A stretch of 57,132 nt of DNA from Solirubrobacteraceae bacterium (GTDB lineage Bacteria; Actinomycetota; Thermoleophilia; Solirubrobacterales; Solirubrobacteraceae), in contig JAUJOF010000001.1 in NCBI GenBank assembly GCA_030447785.1, forward strand, positions 141,747 through 198,878. The letters are read 5' to 3'. Of this stretch, positions 1 to 8,575 are shown one piece after another (position 1 is the first letter of the stretch; every line of letters starts with the position of its first letter). A program made the translations under genes and the position numbers. The notes under the pieces were generated by a model. The model was not told where the DNA came from. It saw nothing but the letters and a program-made list of their open reading frames with translations, and did not search any database.

Positions 1-922
1 GGTGTGGGGGCCGCTGCTGCGCGGGAAGTTCGGCGCCCGCGCCGACCAGATCTCGATGGCGTGGCTGTGGGGCAAGCTGACGCTGCGGCGCAGGCTGAAG
101 GGCAAGGAGGCCCGCCAGGAGCTGCTGGGCTACCCGGTCGCGTCCTTCCAGCCGCTGTTCGCGAAGCTGCGTGCGGGGATCGAGGCGCGCGGCGGGCGGG
201 TCCTGACCGACCGCCCGGCGGCGTCGCTCGCCCGTGCGGCCGACGGCAGGCTCGCCGTGACGCCGGGGGCGGCGGGGTCCTTCCGCGCGGGCCACGACCC
301 GCGGGCGTTCCCGCCGGCGGACGGCGGCGAGGGCGAGCTCTATGACCGGGTGGTGGCCACCGTGCCCAACGACGTCTTCGCCCGCCTGCTCGACGCGGAC
401 CTGCGCGCCGAGGTCGGCCACGCCTACCTGGGGCGCCTGGGAGCCATCGAGTACCACGCCGCGCTGTGCCTGCTGCTCGAGCTCGACCGCCGCTTCTCGC
501 CCTTCTACTGGACCAACGTGGCCGAGCCACGCCTTCCCTTCGTGGGGCTGATCGAGCACACCAACCTCGTGGAGCCCGTGCGCTACGACGGGCGGCGCTT
601 CCTCTATGTGGCCAACTACCTCGAGCACGGCCACGCGCTGCTGGAGCTCGACGCCGATGCGCTGCTGGCGCGCTACACGCCCGGGCTGCGAGCGGTCAAC
701 CCGGCCTTCGACCCGTCCTGGGTACGCGCGCGCTGGCTGTTTCGCGAGCCCGCCGCCCAGCCCATCGTGGATGTCGGCTACCACCGGCGCATCCCGCCGC
801 TGCGCACCGGCGCGCCCGGCCTGGTCCTGGCCAACACGACGCAGATCTATCCCGAGGACCGCGGCACGAACTATGCGGTGCGTCTGGGCGAGCAGGCGGC
901 TCAGCTCGTCCCGGCGACCTAG
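1..922 (+). CDS. FAD-dependent amine oxidoreductase, C-terminal part (5' truncated)
   Basis: The reading frame is open from the window edge to a TAG at 920-922, so only about 306 C-terminal residues are visible and the FAD-binding N-terminus lies outside. The end of the protein (VLANTTQIYPEDRGTNYAV) matches the closing segment of flavin amine oxidases of the protoporphyrinogen oxidase / HpnE-like type, where a Gly- and Asn-containing stretch closes over the flavin. Such enzymes sit in many actinobacterial polysaccharide and isoprenoid clusters; the substrate cannot be told. The GTG at position 2 is probably internal. It converges on the glycosyltransferase at 936. Confidence 0.75.
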   Translation, partial: VWGPLLRGKFGARADQISMAWLWGKLTLRRRLKGKEARQELLGYPVASFQPLFAKLRAGIEARGGRVLTDRPAASLARAADGRLAVTPGAAGSFRAGHDPRAFPPADGGEGELYDRVVATVPNDVFARLLDADLRAEVGHAYLGRLGAIEYHAALCLLLELDRRFSPFYWTNVAEPRLPFVGLIEHTNLVEPVRYDGRRFLYVANYLEHGHALLELDADALLARYTPGLRAVNPAFDPSWVRARWLFREPAAQPIVDVGYHRRIPPLRTGAPGLVLANTTQIYPEDRGTNYAVRLGEQAAQLVPAT

Positions 923-935
923 ACTCGGATACGGC

Positions 936-1943
936 CTAGGGCAGCCCGGTGGGCTCGCGCTCGGCGGCGAGCGCCTGCGCGCGGAAGGGGCCCAGCGAGC
1001 GGGCGGTGACCCGACCGGGCTCGCGTTCGGCGGCCAGCGCCTGCTCGTAGACGCGCCAGGTGGCATGCGCGGCGTTCTCCCAGCTCCAGTTCGGGGCCGG
1101 CGGCGCTGGGCGCGTCGCGCGCTGGGCGGCGGCCAGCAGGCCGGCCAGGTCGCCGGGCATGACGAAGGTCGCGCGGTCGGCCAGCACCTCGCGCAGCACG
1201 GGCAGGTCGGAGGCCACCACCGGGGTGCCACAGGCCAGCGCCTCCACGGGCGGCAGCCCGAAGCCCTCGTCGTCGGAGGGAAAGACCAGCGCGCGGGCGC
1301 CCGAATAGATTGCCGCCAGGTCGTCGTCGTCCACCTCGCCGGTCAGCAGCACGCCCGGCAGCTCGTGCGCCCACCGCTGCGCCGGCCCGACGAGCACGAG
1401 GGGCAGCTCGCGCGGTGCGGCGGCCAGCGCGGCCACCCGCTTGCGGGGATCGGGGTGCTGCAGGCCTCCCACCCACAGCAGGTACTCGTCGGGCAGGCCG
1501 TGGCGCGCTCGCACGTAGGCGACCTCGCGTTCCGAGCGCGGGCCCAGCCCGGGCGCGGGCGCCTCGCCGACCACCGCGATGCGCTGGGGCGTCAGGCCGA
1601 GGTGCTCCTCGACGTCGGCGGCGACGGCGTGCGTGGGCACGATCACGCGCTCGGCGCGCTGGACGGCCAGGTAGCGCAGGCGAAAGCGCATCCCGGTGCG
1701 CAGGTACTCCGAGCGGCGCTTGAGCGGGATGACGTCGTGCACGGTGACCACCTGCGGGCACGGAACGCGCAGCTGGGCGCCGTCGATCCAGGGGGCGTGG
1801 AAGAGGTCGGCGCGTCGCGGGCGGTGACCTTCCTCGATCACGTGGGGCCCGGCGACCTCGCGCAGGGCGGGCAGCAGGCAGCGCACGTAACGCCCGATGC
1901 CGCGGCAGTCCATCCCGGCGCGGGCGTCGAACAGCACCTTCAC
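936..1943 (-). CDS. GT4-type glycosyltransferase
   Basis: A 335-residue GT-B glycosyltransferase. The start is the GTG at 1943 (VKVLFDARAGMDCRGIGRY, the usual first beta strand and Gly-rich loop); upstream in-frame codons are low-quality sequence. The C-terminal Rossmann half carries the E-x7-E nucleotide-sugar motif (DEGFGLPPVEALACGTPVV). It should transfer a sugar from a nucleotide donor at the cytoplasmic membrane face; donor and acceptor are unknown. It lies 52 bp downstream of another GT4 on the same strand. The C-terminus holds a duplicated QALAAEREP segment, encoded by an imperfect 27-bp repeat at 951-977 and 1017-1043. Confidence 0.85.
   Translation of the reverse strand: MKVLFDARAGMDCRGIGRYVRCLLPALREVAGPHVIEEGHRPRRADLFHAPWIDGAQLRVPCPQVVTVHDVIPLKRRSEYLRTGMRFRLRYLAVQRAERVIVPTHAVAADVEEHLGLTPQRIAVVGEAPAPGLGPRSEREVAYVRARHGLPDEYLLWVGGLQHPDPRKRVAALAAAPRELPLVLVGPAQRWAHELPGVLLTGEVDDDDLAAIYSGARALVFPSDDEGFGLPPVEALACGTPVVASDLPVLREVLADRATFVMPGDLAGLLAAAQRATRPAPPAPNWSWENAAHATWRVYEQALAAEREPGRVTARSLGPFRAQALAAEREPTGLP
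951..1043. repeat. Imperfect 27-bp direct repeat in a GT4 C-terminus
   Basis: Copies at 951-977 and 1017-1043 differ at two positions and are 66 bp apart, a multiple of three, so the frame of the glycosyltransferase is kept. The protein gains a second QALAAEREP segment at its extreme C-terminus. It looks like a recent in-frame tandem duplication. Confidence 0.7.
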
Positions 1944-1995
1944 GATCCGCTCGCCCCGCCCGCGCGCATCGCCGGCACGATAGCTGACGAGCGCG

Positions 1996-3021
1996 TCAGC
2001 GCCACATCCGGTGACCGAGCAGCTCGGCCACGCGGTCGGCGTAGGCGTCGGCCGAGAAGCGCCGGGCGTGCGCGCGTGCCGCCATCCCCATCTCGCGGCG
2101 GTGGGCGAGCACGTGCAGCACCCCGGCGGCCAGCGTGTCGGGCCGGCCGGGCTCGACCAGCACACCGGTGACCCCGTCGTCGACCGTGTCGGGCAGGCCG
2201 TCGACGCGCGTGGCCACCACCGGCGTGCCGGCGGCCATCGCCTCGGCGAGGATCGTCCCGAAGGGCTCCTCGTACGAGGGCGCCACGAGCACGTCGAGGT
2301 GAGCCATGAGGCCCGGCGCGTCCGTGGCCCACCCGTACTGCTCGACGCCCTCCGCGCCGCGCACGGCCAGCAGGTAGCCCGGGTCGGCGGCGTAGGGGTC
2401 GTCGCCGACGATCACGATCCGCGCGCCGGGCGCCCCGGCGCGGATGGCGGGCGCGGCGCGCACGAGGTCGAGCGGGCCCTTGCGCGGCTCGATACGCCCG
2501 ACGAATCCGATCACCGGACCATCGCCGGAGGGCCACGGCGGGGGGGAGGGCGGCACGTCGAGCTCGACCGGGCAGCCGACGACGTGCGCGCACAGTCCGC
2601 CCAAGCGCCCGGCCACCGCCCGCGAGTCGGCCAGCACCACCGAGGCCGCGCGCCAGTGGGGCGGCACGCGCTCGACCATGTCGTGCACGTGGAGCACGGT
2701 GCCCCGGCCAGCCAGCGCGGGGAGCAGGCGCCCGGGGACGCCGCCGTTGAGGTAGACCACGTCGAAGCCGCGCGCCAGCCGGCGCGCGGGCGCCCAGGAG
2801 GCCAGCGCCCGCGCGCCCGCGCCCCGCTCGAGGCCGCCGAGGGGGAGGCGGTGGAGCGGCAGGCCGGCGTCCTCGAGCGGCCCGGGCCCGGGTGTGGTCA
2901 GCTCGACGGTCCAGCCACGGTCGACCAGCCGGCGCGCGAGGCGCAGGAAGCCCATCTCCGCTCCTCCGGGATGCGCGGCGGCCAGGACGCCCAGGAGGCG
3001 AAGCGGACCACCGGTCCTCAC
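1996..3021 (-). CDS. GT4-type glycosyltransferase
   Basis: A 341-residue GT-B glycosyltransferase. The chosen start is the GTG at 3021, which forms a GTGA overlap with the stop of the upstream gene at 3018; an in-frame ATG at 3051 is an alternative. The N-terminal domain opens with LRLLGVLAAAHPGGAE and the C-terminal domain has FVGRIEPRKGP followed by the E-x7-E motif (YEEPFGTILAEAMAAGTPVV). Translational coupling suggests it acts in the same glycan pathway as its neighbours. Donor and acceptor are not predictable. Confidence 0.85.
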   Translation of the reverse strand: MRTGGPLRLLGVLAAAHPGGAEMGFLRLARRLVDRGWTVELTTPGPGPLEDAGLPLHRLPLGGLERGAGARALASWAPARRLARGFDVVYLNGGVPGRLLPALAGRGTVLHVHDMVERVPPHWRAASVVLADSRAVAGRLGGLCAHVVGCPVELDVPPSPPPWPSGDGPVIGFVGRIEPRKGPLDLVRAAPAIRAGAPGARIVIVGDDPYAADPGYLLAVRGAEGVEQYGWATDAPGLMAHLDVLVAPSYEEPFGTILAEAMAAGTPVVATRVDGLPDTVDDGVTGVLVEPGRPDTLAAGVLHVLAHRREMGMAARAHARRFSADAYADRVAELLGHRMWR

Positions 3022-3923
3022 CAGGGCGACCTCCGCCGCGCGGCGAACCATGCTCGCAGCTCGCCCTCCTCCGCACGCGGGTCGTTCTTGAGGCTGTGCA
3101 CGAAGGCGAACCCGCGGTCGACGAGGCGCTGGGGAAGATCGGGCAGGCCGACATGGGAGAGGCCGAAGGGATCGCCGTCGGTCACCATGCCGCGCAGCTC
3201 GAAGCCCAGCGCGGCGGCCTGGAGGCCGAGCATCACGTCGTCGCCGATGCGCGCGTCGATCCAGCGCAGCGGGTCGTCGAACATCCCAGCGGCGGCCATG
3301 GCCGCCACCATCCGCGGCGTGATCACGCAGGCCGCGGCCATACAGTGCGTGCCCGGGGTGTAGCTGCGGCCGCGCAGGCCGGCGCGCACCTCGCGGCGCA
3401 CCGCGGCGTTGCGCCCGGTGAGGGCGCGCTGCACGTGGGGCGCCGTGCGCCACAGCCACACGGGCATGGCATGGCGGCGCACCATGGCCGCCCACGCGCG
3501 CACGTCGCGCAGCTGCCCGTTGGGCGTGCGCCGGCAGGCGCCCAGCACCCCCACCTTGGGGTCGCTCGCCACCGCGGCGCGCAGGTACCGCGCGAAGGCG
3601 GCGATCACCAGGGCGTCGGTGTCCAGGCGCAGCACCGGCTCGCCGGGCGCCCGGGAGCGCGCCCACCGCAGGCCGAGCAGCGTCGCCGCGCAGACCCCGC
3701 CGAAGGTGCCCACGCCCTCCCCGTTGCGCGGGTTGGGCAGCACCTCCACCGCCAGGCCGGGCTGGGACTCGGGCCAGGCGCGCCGCTGCTGCGGCGCGTC
3801 GTCGACCAGCAGGACCGGCCCGGCGTCGGGCTCGTGGTGGTGCAGCGACGCCAGCAGGTCGGCCACACGGGCCTCCTCGCGGGGCCCCGGGCCCACGGGC
3901 ACGACGACGGGCAGGAGGGACAT
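3018..3923 (-). CDS. GT2-like (GT-A fold) glycosyltransferase
   Basis: A 301-residue protein with a GT-A-type N-terminal half: LPVVVPVGPGPREEARV resembles the first strand, then VLLVDDAPQQ, and RLDTDALV gives a DxD metal-binding motif. It is less canonical than the other GT2s here, so the family call is moderate. ATG at 3923 is preferred, with GAGG about 10 nt upstream; a GTG at 3941 is in frame. Its stop overlaps the next GT4 start by 4 bp. The 77 bp to the divergent methyltransferase at 4001 should hold promoters for both directions. Confidence 0.7.
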   Translation of the reverse strand: MSLLPVVVPVGPGPREEARVADLLASLHHHEPDAGPVLLVDDAPQQRRAWPESQPGLAVEVLPNPRNGEGVGTFGGVCAATLLGLRWARSRAPGEPVLRLDTDALVIAAFARYLRAAVASDPKVGVLGACRRTPNGQLRDVRAWAAMVRRHAMPVWLWRTAPHVQRALTGRNAAVRREVRAGLRGRSYTPGTHCMAAACVITPRMVAAMAAAGMFDDPLRWIDARIGDDVMLGLQAAALGFELRGMVTDGDPFGLSHVGLPDLPQRLVDRGFAFVHSLKNDPRAEEGELRAWFAARRRSPW

Positions 3924-4000
3924 GGCGGTGGATCCTCGCACCGCGACTCGCGCCGCCCCCAGCGGCCACCTGCGACGACCGCCCGTGGCATCCTCCCCCC

Positions 4001-4615
4001 GTGTCCGCCCTCACCACCGATCCCTACCGCGAGGCGGTGTGGGAGGCCGTCCCGGCCGGCGCCGCCCCCGAGCGCTTCGAGGAACGCCGGCGCCTGCTGC
4101 TCTCCGCGCTCGAGACCGGCGAGCGGGTGCTCGACCTGGGCTGCGGGGAGGGCGCCTTCGCCGCCGCTGCGCACGAGGCCGGCTGCCAGGCCGTGGGCGT
4201 CGACGTGGCCCGCGAGGCGCTTCGCCGCGCCACCGCGGCGCATCCCGGTCCCGAGTACCGCCTGTGGCCGCCGCTCGCTTCGCTGCCCGCCGGCGACGGC
4301 GAGTTCGACGTCGCCTGGGCCGGCGAGGTGGTGGAGCACGTGGTCGACCCCTTCGCCGTGCTCGAGGAGGTCCGCCGAGCGCTGCGCCCCGGCGGGCGCC
4401 TGCTGCTGACCACGCCCGGCCATCCGCTCGCGCTGCGCCTGCGCCTGGCCCTCAGCGAGCGCGCCTTCGACGAGCACTTCAGCGTGCGCGCCGACCACCT
4501 GCGCTTCTTCACCGCCCGCTCTCTGCGCGCGCTGCTGGCCGACGTGGGCTTCGCCGACGTGCGGGTCACCACGCGGGCGCGCGCGATCCTGGTCGCCCGT
4601 GCGCGTCGCGGTTGA
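4001..4615 (+). CDS. Class I SAM-dependent methyltransferase
   Basis: A 204-residue methyltransferase of the Methyltransf_11 type. Motif I is visible as VLDLGCGEGAFA, the acidic ribose-binding residue as VGVDVA, then FDVAWAGEVVEHV and the post-motif LRPGGRLLLTTPG. It starts at GTG 4001. Small enzymes of this kind in polysaccharide loci usually methylate a sugar or a glycan end; the position is unknown. Its end overlaps the next glycosyltransferase by 17 bp, so the two are co-translated. Confidence 0.85.
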   Translation: MSALTTDPYREAVWEAVPAGAAPERFEERRRLLLSALETGERVLDLGCGEGAFAAAAHEAGCQAVGVDVAREALRRATAAHPGPEYRLWPPLASLPAGDGEFDVAWAGEVVEHVVDPFAVLEEVRRALRPGGRLLLTTPGHPLALRLRLALSERAFDEHFSVRADHLRFFTARSLRALLADVGFADVRVTTRARAILVARARRG

Positions 4616-5666
4616 CGTCACGCCCGCGCGGCGCGGGGTGGACGGGCCTTACTCCGGCACGGTGGTCTACCTGCAGCGCCTGGTGCCCGCGCTGCGCCGC
4701 CTGGGCGTCGAGGTCGTCGAGTTGCACAACGCGCGCCGTGCTGCGCCCGCGGGGGGCGGCTGGGGCAGCGTGCGCAACCTGGCCGCCGACCTGGCGTGGG
4801 TGCAGCACGAGCTGCCTCGCCGCGCCGCCCGCGCGGGCGCCGACGTGCTCCACCACCCGCTGCCCGCCTGCGCGCACCGGGCCGGTCCCGCCCAGGTGAC
4901 CACGGTCCACGACCTCGCCTTCGAGGCGCTCCCGTGGGCCTTCGACACGGGCTTTCGCCGCTGGGCCCAGCTCACCCACCGCGCGGCGGCGCGCGGCGTG
5001 GAGGTCGTGGTGGCCGTCTCGGCGGCCACGCGCGACGACGTGGTCGCTCGCTGGGGGGTGGACCGCGAGCGCATCGTGGTGGCCCTGCTGGGCCCCGGTC
5101 AGGAGCCCGACGCGCGGGGCCCCGTCGCGGCGCCCTCGCACTTCCTCTACGTGGGCGACGCCGAGCCGCGCAAGAACCTCGGGCTGCTGTTGGAGGCCTA
5201 CGCGCGCTACCGGGAACGTGCGGGCGAGCGTACCGCGCTGGGGCTGGTGCTGGCTGGCTCGGCGGGCGCGCAGGGGCGCGGGATCACCGTGGAGCACCGT
5301 CCCGACCTCGAGCGCCTGACGCGTCTGTACGCGCGCGCCGCGGCGCTCGTGCACCCCTCGCTGCACGAGGGTTTCGGGCTCACTCCGCTGGAGGCCATGA
5401 CCGCCGGCGTCCCGGTCGTTGCCGTGCGCGCCCGGGCGGTCGAGGAGGTGTGCGCCGACGCGGCGCTGTACGCCGGCCCGTGCGACGCCGACGGCCTGGC
5501 CGGCCACCTCGCCCGCCTGGGCGTCGACGCCCGCCTGCGCGCCGACCTGCGCCTGCGCGGGCGCCGGCGCGCCGCCGAGTTCTCCTGGTCGCGCTGCGCG
5601 AGCGCCCACCGGCGGGCCTATACGCTCGCCCTCCAGCGCGCGGCGGGCAGGAAGGACCTGGCATGA
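4599..5666 (+). CDS. GT4-type glycosyltransferase
   Basis: A 355-residue GT-B glycosyltransferase. The GTG at 4599 gives VRVAVDVTPARRGVDGPYS, a typical first strand with Gly-rich loop. VTTVHDLAFEA, FLYVGDAEPRKNLGLL and the E-x7-E motif (HEGFGLTPLEAMTAGVPVV) follow in family order. It overlaps the methyltransferase upstream by 17 bp and the next glycosyltransferase by 4 bp (ATGA), marking a tightly coupled three-gene operon. It resembles the GT4s at 26170 and 37276 in the VHD and EPRKN motifs. Confidence 0.87.
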   Translation: MRVAVDVTPARRGVDGPYSGTVVYLQRLVPALRRLGVEVVELHNARRAAPAGGGWGSVRNLAADLAWVQHELPRRAARAGADVLHHPLPACAHRAGPAQVTTVHDLAFEALPWAFDTGFRRWAQLTHRAAARGVEVVVAVSAATRDDVVARWGVDRERIVVALLGPGQEPDARGPVAAPSHFLYVGDAEPRKNLGLLLEAYARYRERAGERTALGLVLAGSAGAQGRGITVEHRPDLERLTRLYARAAALVHPSLHEGFGLTPLEAMTAGVPVVAVRARAVEEVCADAALYAGPCDADGLAGHLARLGVDARLRADLRLRGRRRAAEFSWSRCASAHRRAYTLALQRAAGRKDLA

Positions 5667-6817
5667 AGGTGGCGATCCTGGGCACGCGGGGCATCCCCGC
5701 GTCCTACAGCGGCTTCGAGACGGCGGCCGAGCAGCTCGCCGGACGCCTCAGCGCGCGGGGGCACGAAGTGGTCGTCTACTGCCGCCCCCACGTGGTGGAC
5801 CGTCGCCTGACCGAGCACGTCGGCGCGCGCCTCGTGCACCTGCCCACGCTTCGCAACAAGTACCTGGACACCTTCACCCACACGCTGCTGTCCTCGCTGC
5901 ACGCCGCGCGCAACGTCAAGCCCGACGTGGCGCTGTTCTTCATCGCCGGCAACAGCCCGTTGTGCCTGGTGACCCGCACCGCCGGCATCCCCACGGTCAT
6001 CAACGTCGACGGATTGGACAGCGACCGCTCCAAGTGGCCGCCCTTCGCCAAGGCCTACCTGCGCTTTGCCGAGCGCAACGCGCCGCGCTGGGCCGACACC
6101 GCGCTGACCGATTCCCACGCCGTGGCCGAGATCTTCGAGCAGCGCTACGGGCGGCGCATCGGGGTGGTGCCCTACGGCGTGGAGGACCCCGGCCAGCCCG
6201 CCACCGGCACGCTCGAGCGCCTGGGCCTCGAGGCGCGCCGCTACGTGCTCTTCGTCGGGCGGCTGGAGCCCGAGAACAACCCGCACGTGCTCGTGGAGGC
6301 CTTTTCGCGCATCTCCGCCGCCGCCGCGCGCGACATGAAGCTCGTGGTGGTGGGCGGCGCGCCCTACGCCGACGAGTACATCCGCACCGTGCACCGCCGC
6401 GGCGACCCCCGCGTGGTCTTCCCCGGCTACGTCTTCGGGCCCGGCTACTGGGAACTGCAGCGCAACGCCTACGCCTTCTGCGCGCCCACCGAGGTGGGCG
6501 GCACCCACCCGGTGATCCTCGAGGCCATGGCCGCGGGCAACTGCGTGCTGGTCAACGACCACGCGCCCAACGTGGAGACCGTCGGCGACGCCGGACTGAC
6601 GTTCTCGGGGGAGGAGGGTGTGCCGTCCCTGGCCCGTCAGCTCGAGCGCCTGCTCGCCGACCCGCAGCTCGTCGAGGGCATGCGCGAGCGCGCCCGCGAG
6701 CGCGCCCGCCGCTACTCCTGGGAGGCGGTCACCGACCAGTACGAGTCGCTGCTGCAGCGCGCGGTCTCGGCCCGCGGGCCCGGCCCGCTCCCAGCCGAGC
6801 TGGTCAGCCCGCGCTGA
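5663..6817 (+). CDS. GT4-type glycosyltransferase (DUF1972 / rhamnosyltransferase-like)
   Basis: A 384-residue glycosyltransferase whose N-terminus (MKVAILGTRGIPASYSGFET) is the hallmark of the DUF1972-containing GT4 subgroup, which includes proteins annotated as rhamnosyltransferases. The C-terminal half has VLFVGRLEPENNPHVLVEAF and a variant nucleotide-binding loop (EVGGTHPVILEAMAAGN). The ATG at 5663 overlaps the previous stop by 4 bp. It is the last gene of the 4001-6817 operon and converges on the secreted hydrolase at 6836. Sugar specificity is inferred only from subgroup membership. Confidence 0.87.
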   Translation: MKVAILGTRGIPASYSGFETAAEQLAGRLSARGHEVVVYCRPHVVDRRLTEHVGARLVHLPTLRNKYLDTFTHTLLSSLHAARNVKPDVALFFIAGNSPLCLVTRTAGIPTVINVDGLDSDRSKWPPFAKAYLRFAERNAPRWADTALTDSHAVAEIFEQRYGRRIGVVPYGVEDPGQPATGTLERLGLEARRYVLFVGRLEPENNPHVLVEAFSRISAAAARDMKLVVVGGAPYADEYIRTVHRRGDPRVVFPGYVFGPGYWELQRNAYAFCAPTEVGGTHPVILEAMAAGNCVLVNDHAPNVETVGDAGLTFSGEEGVPSLARQLERLLADPQLVEGMRERARERARRYSWEAVTDQYESLLQRAVSARGPGPLPAELVSPR

Positions 6818-6835
6818 GGGTCCGGCGGCGGGCGC

Positions 6836-8500
6836 TCAGTCGCGCCCGCGGCCGTCGTCGACCTCGAGGTAGTGGGTCTGGGAGTGGAAGGCCCTGCCCG
6901 AGGCGTCGGTCCACTGCAGGCGGATCCAGCCGTCGCGGCGGGCGGTGAAGGAGCGGCGCATGTAGTGGCGCGGGCCGCCCGCCTCGCCGGTGGCCCGCTT
7001 GAAGTAGCGCGTGCGGTTGCCTCGGTAGGAGCGCGTGCGGAACTGCACCTCGATGGGAATCACACCGCGGGTCTCGGGCCGGGCGATGCCCCAGACGCCG
7101 ACCTTGTCGCCGCGGTCCACCCGGTCGTCGGGCAGGTGGAAGCCCACGCGGTAGGCGTCGTAGGCGGGCTTCTCCTCGCCGTCGAGGGTCATCAGCCCGC
7201 TCTGGAAGGTGCTGCCCCACGCCTTCGCGGTGTCGGTGTCCACGCCCGGCAGCGGCTTGTCGTCGACCAGCAGGAACTGGGAGAAGCTGCGCACGTAGGG
7301 CTTGTTCCAGGCGATGTACTCGGCCTCGTTGATGTACTGCGCCTGGCGGGCGTTGGAGACGCCGACCGGGTCGGGCGGGTCGGTCTGGTAGCCGAACTCG
7401 GTGAGAAAGACCGGGATCCCGTCGCGGGAAGGGAACGACTCCCCGTAGCGCTGGTACGCGCGGCGCAGCTCGCTCTGCAGGTCGTTGAGGTTGGCGGTGG
7501 TCACCCACTCGTCCGAGGCCGGCCGGCGCCCGGGGGCGAAGTTCAGCTCGTAGGGGTGGTGAGCCCAGCCGCTGGCCTGGAAGAGCCCGGGGTGGGCGGC
7601 GCGAAAGGCCTCCCGGTCGGGCTTGGCGGGGCACCCGCGCGCCGTCGCCGTGTCGCCCCTGTAGATCCGCCCGTTCGCGTCCAGGCAGTACACCGAACGC
7701 AGGAAACGCAGGACGTCCATGGAGCGGGTGATGCCCTTGCGGTTGCCAAGGCCCTTGGGTGCCGTGTCGCCGATCAGGATCGTGTCGCGCCCGTGCGAGC
7801 TTGCCTGCAGCCCGTTCCACGCCGCGTCGACCAGCGAACGGTAGAGGGCGGGGGCGGCCTCCACGAACCTGGCGCCGCGCCCCCCGCGGGGGTCGGGGCG
7901 CCACTGCGGCGTCAGCCAGCCGGCCTGGTTGGGCTCGTTCCAGATCGACCAGAAGGTCACGCGCGGCACCGTGTTGCCGGCCGCGTCGGCGAAGGCGCCG
8001 TTGTAGCGCAGGCCGACCGCGTAGACGAAGGCCTGGAACTCCGCGGGGCTGGGCTCGTGGGTCTTGTCGATGTCCTCGCGCTCGGGATTGGCGGTCGCCC
8101 ACTTCGGCGCCGGCGACGTGATGTTGAAGTTGACGTCCATGCCCCGCTGGCGGGCCAGGCGCACGATCTGGTCGTAGCGGTCCCAGGTGCCGGGCGGGTA
8201 GGCGTTGGGGTCGGCGGCGTCGAAGCCGGCCGGGCGCTGCTGGGAGTCGGGCTGGGGCGCGACGGTCTGCCAGAACACCGAGATGCGCAGGCGGTCGACC
8301 CCCAGGCCGGCGAGGCGGTCGAGCGTCTGGGCCCTGCCCTCGGGCGTGTTGAAGATGAGCAGGTTGTCGTCCTGGACGGTGGCCTCCATCGACTTGTCGG
8401 CCTGAGCGGCGGCGGGCAGGCCGAGGGCGCAGGTCAGGCAGGCGAGGCCGGCCGCGAGCGAGCGGCGGGTCAGCGCGGAAAGGCGGAGACGAGAGGGCAT
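6836..8500 (-). CDS. Secreted TIM-barrel glycoside hydrolase
   Basis: A 554-residue exported protein. ATG 8500 starts a signal peptide (basic RLRLSALTRR, hydrophobic LAAGLACLTCALGL, likely cleavage after AAAQA). The catalytic barrel has the features of clan A hydrolases (GH5/GH39-like): an acid/base Glu in SIWNEPNQAGW and a probable nucleophile Glu in FLTEFGYQT. A C-terminal region of about 90 residues looks like a beta-sandwich. The substrate is unknown; its place inside a polysaccharide locus suggests it trims or releases the polymer made here. A TTG at 8512 is an alternative start. Confidence 0.8.
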   Translation of the reverse strand: MPSRLRLSALTRRSLAAGLACLTCALGLPAAAQADKSMEATVQDDNLLIFNTPEGRAQTLDRLAGLGVDRLRISVFWQTVAPQPDSQQRPAGFDAADPNAYPPGTWDRYDQIVRLARQRGMDVNFNITSPAPKWATANPEREDIDKTHEPSPAEFQAFVYAVGLRYNGAFADAAGNTVPRVTFWSIWNEPNQAGWLTPQWRPDPRGGRGARFVEAAPALYRSLVDAAWNGLQASSHGRDTILIGDTAPKGLGNRKGITRSMDVLRFLRSVYCLDANGRIYRGDTATARGCPAKPDREAFRAAHPGLFQASGWAHHPYELNFAPGRRPASDEWVTTANLNDLQSELRRAYQRYGESFPSRDGIPVFLTEFGYQTDPPDPVGVSNARQAQYINEAEYIAWNKPYVRSFSQFLLVDDKPLPGVDTDTAKAWGSTFQSGLMTLDGEEKPAYDAYRVGFHLPDDRVDRGDKVGVWGIARPETRGVIPIEVQFRTRSYRGNRTRYFKRATGEAGGPRHYMRRSFTARRDGWIRLQWTDASGRAFHSQTHYLEVDDGRGRD

Positions 8501-8575
8501 CGACGCAGGCAACCCGCGGGAGGCTAGGAGGTTGCGGCTGGGCGGGGGATGGGTGAGAGCGTGGCGCGGTGCCGG

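Noticed and set aside
606..2171. Rightward open frame of about 520 codons
   Set aside because: Shadow of the oxidoreductase end and of the leftward GT4.
2892..4409. Rightward open frame of about 500 codons
   Set aside because: Antisense to GT genes and out of frame with the methyltransferase at 4001; no motif.
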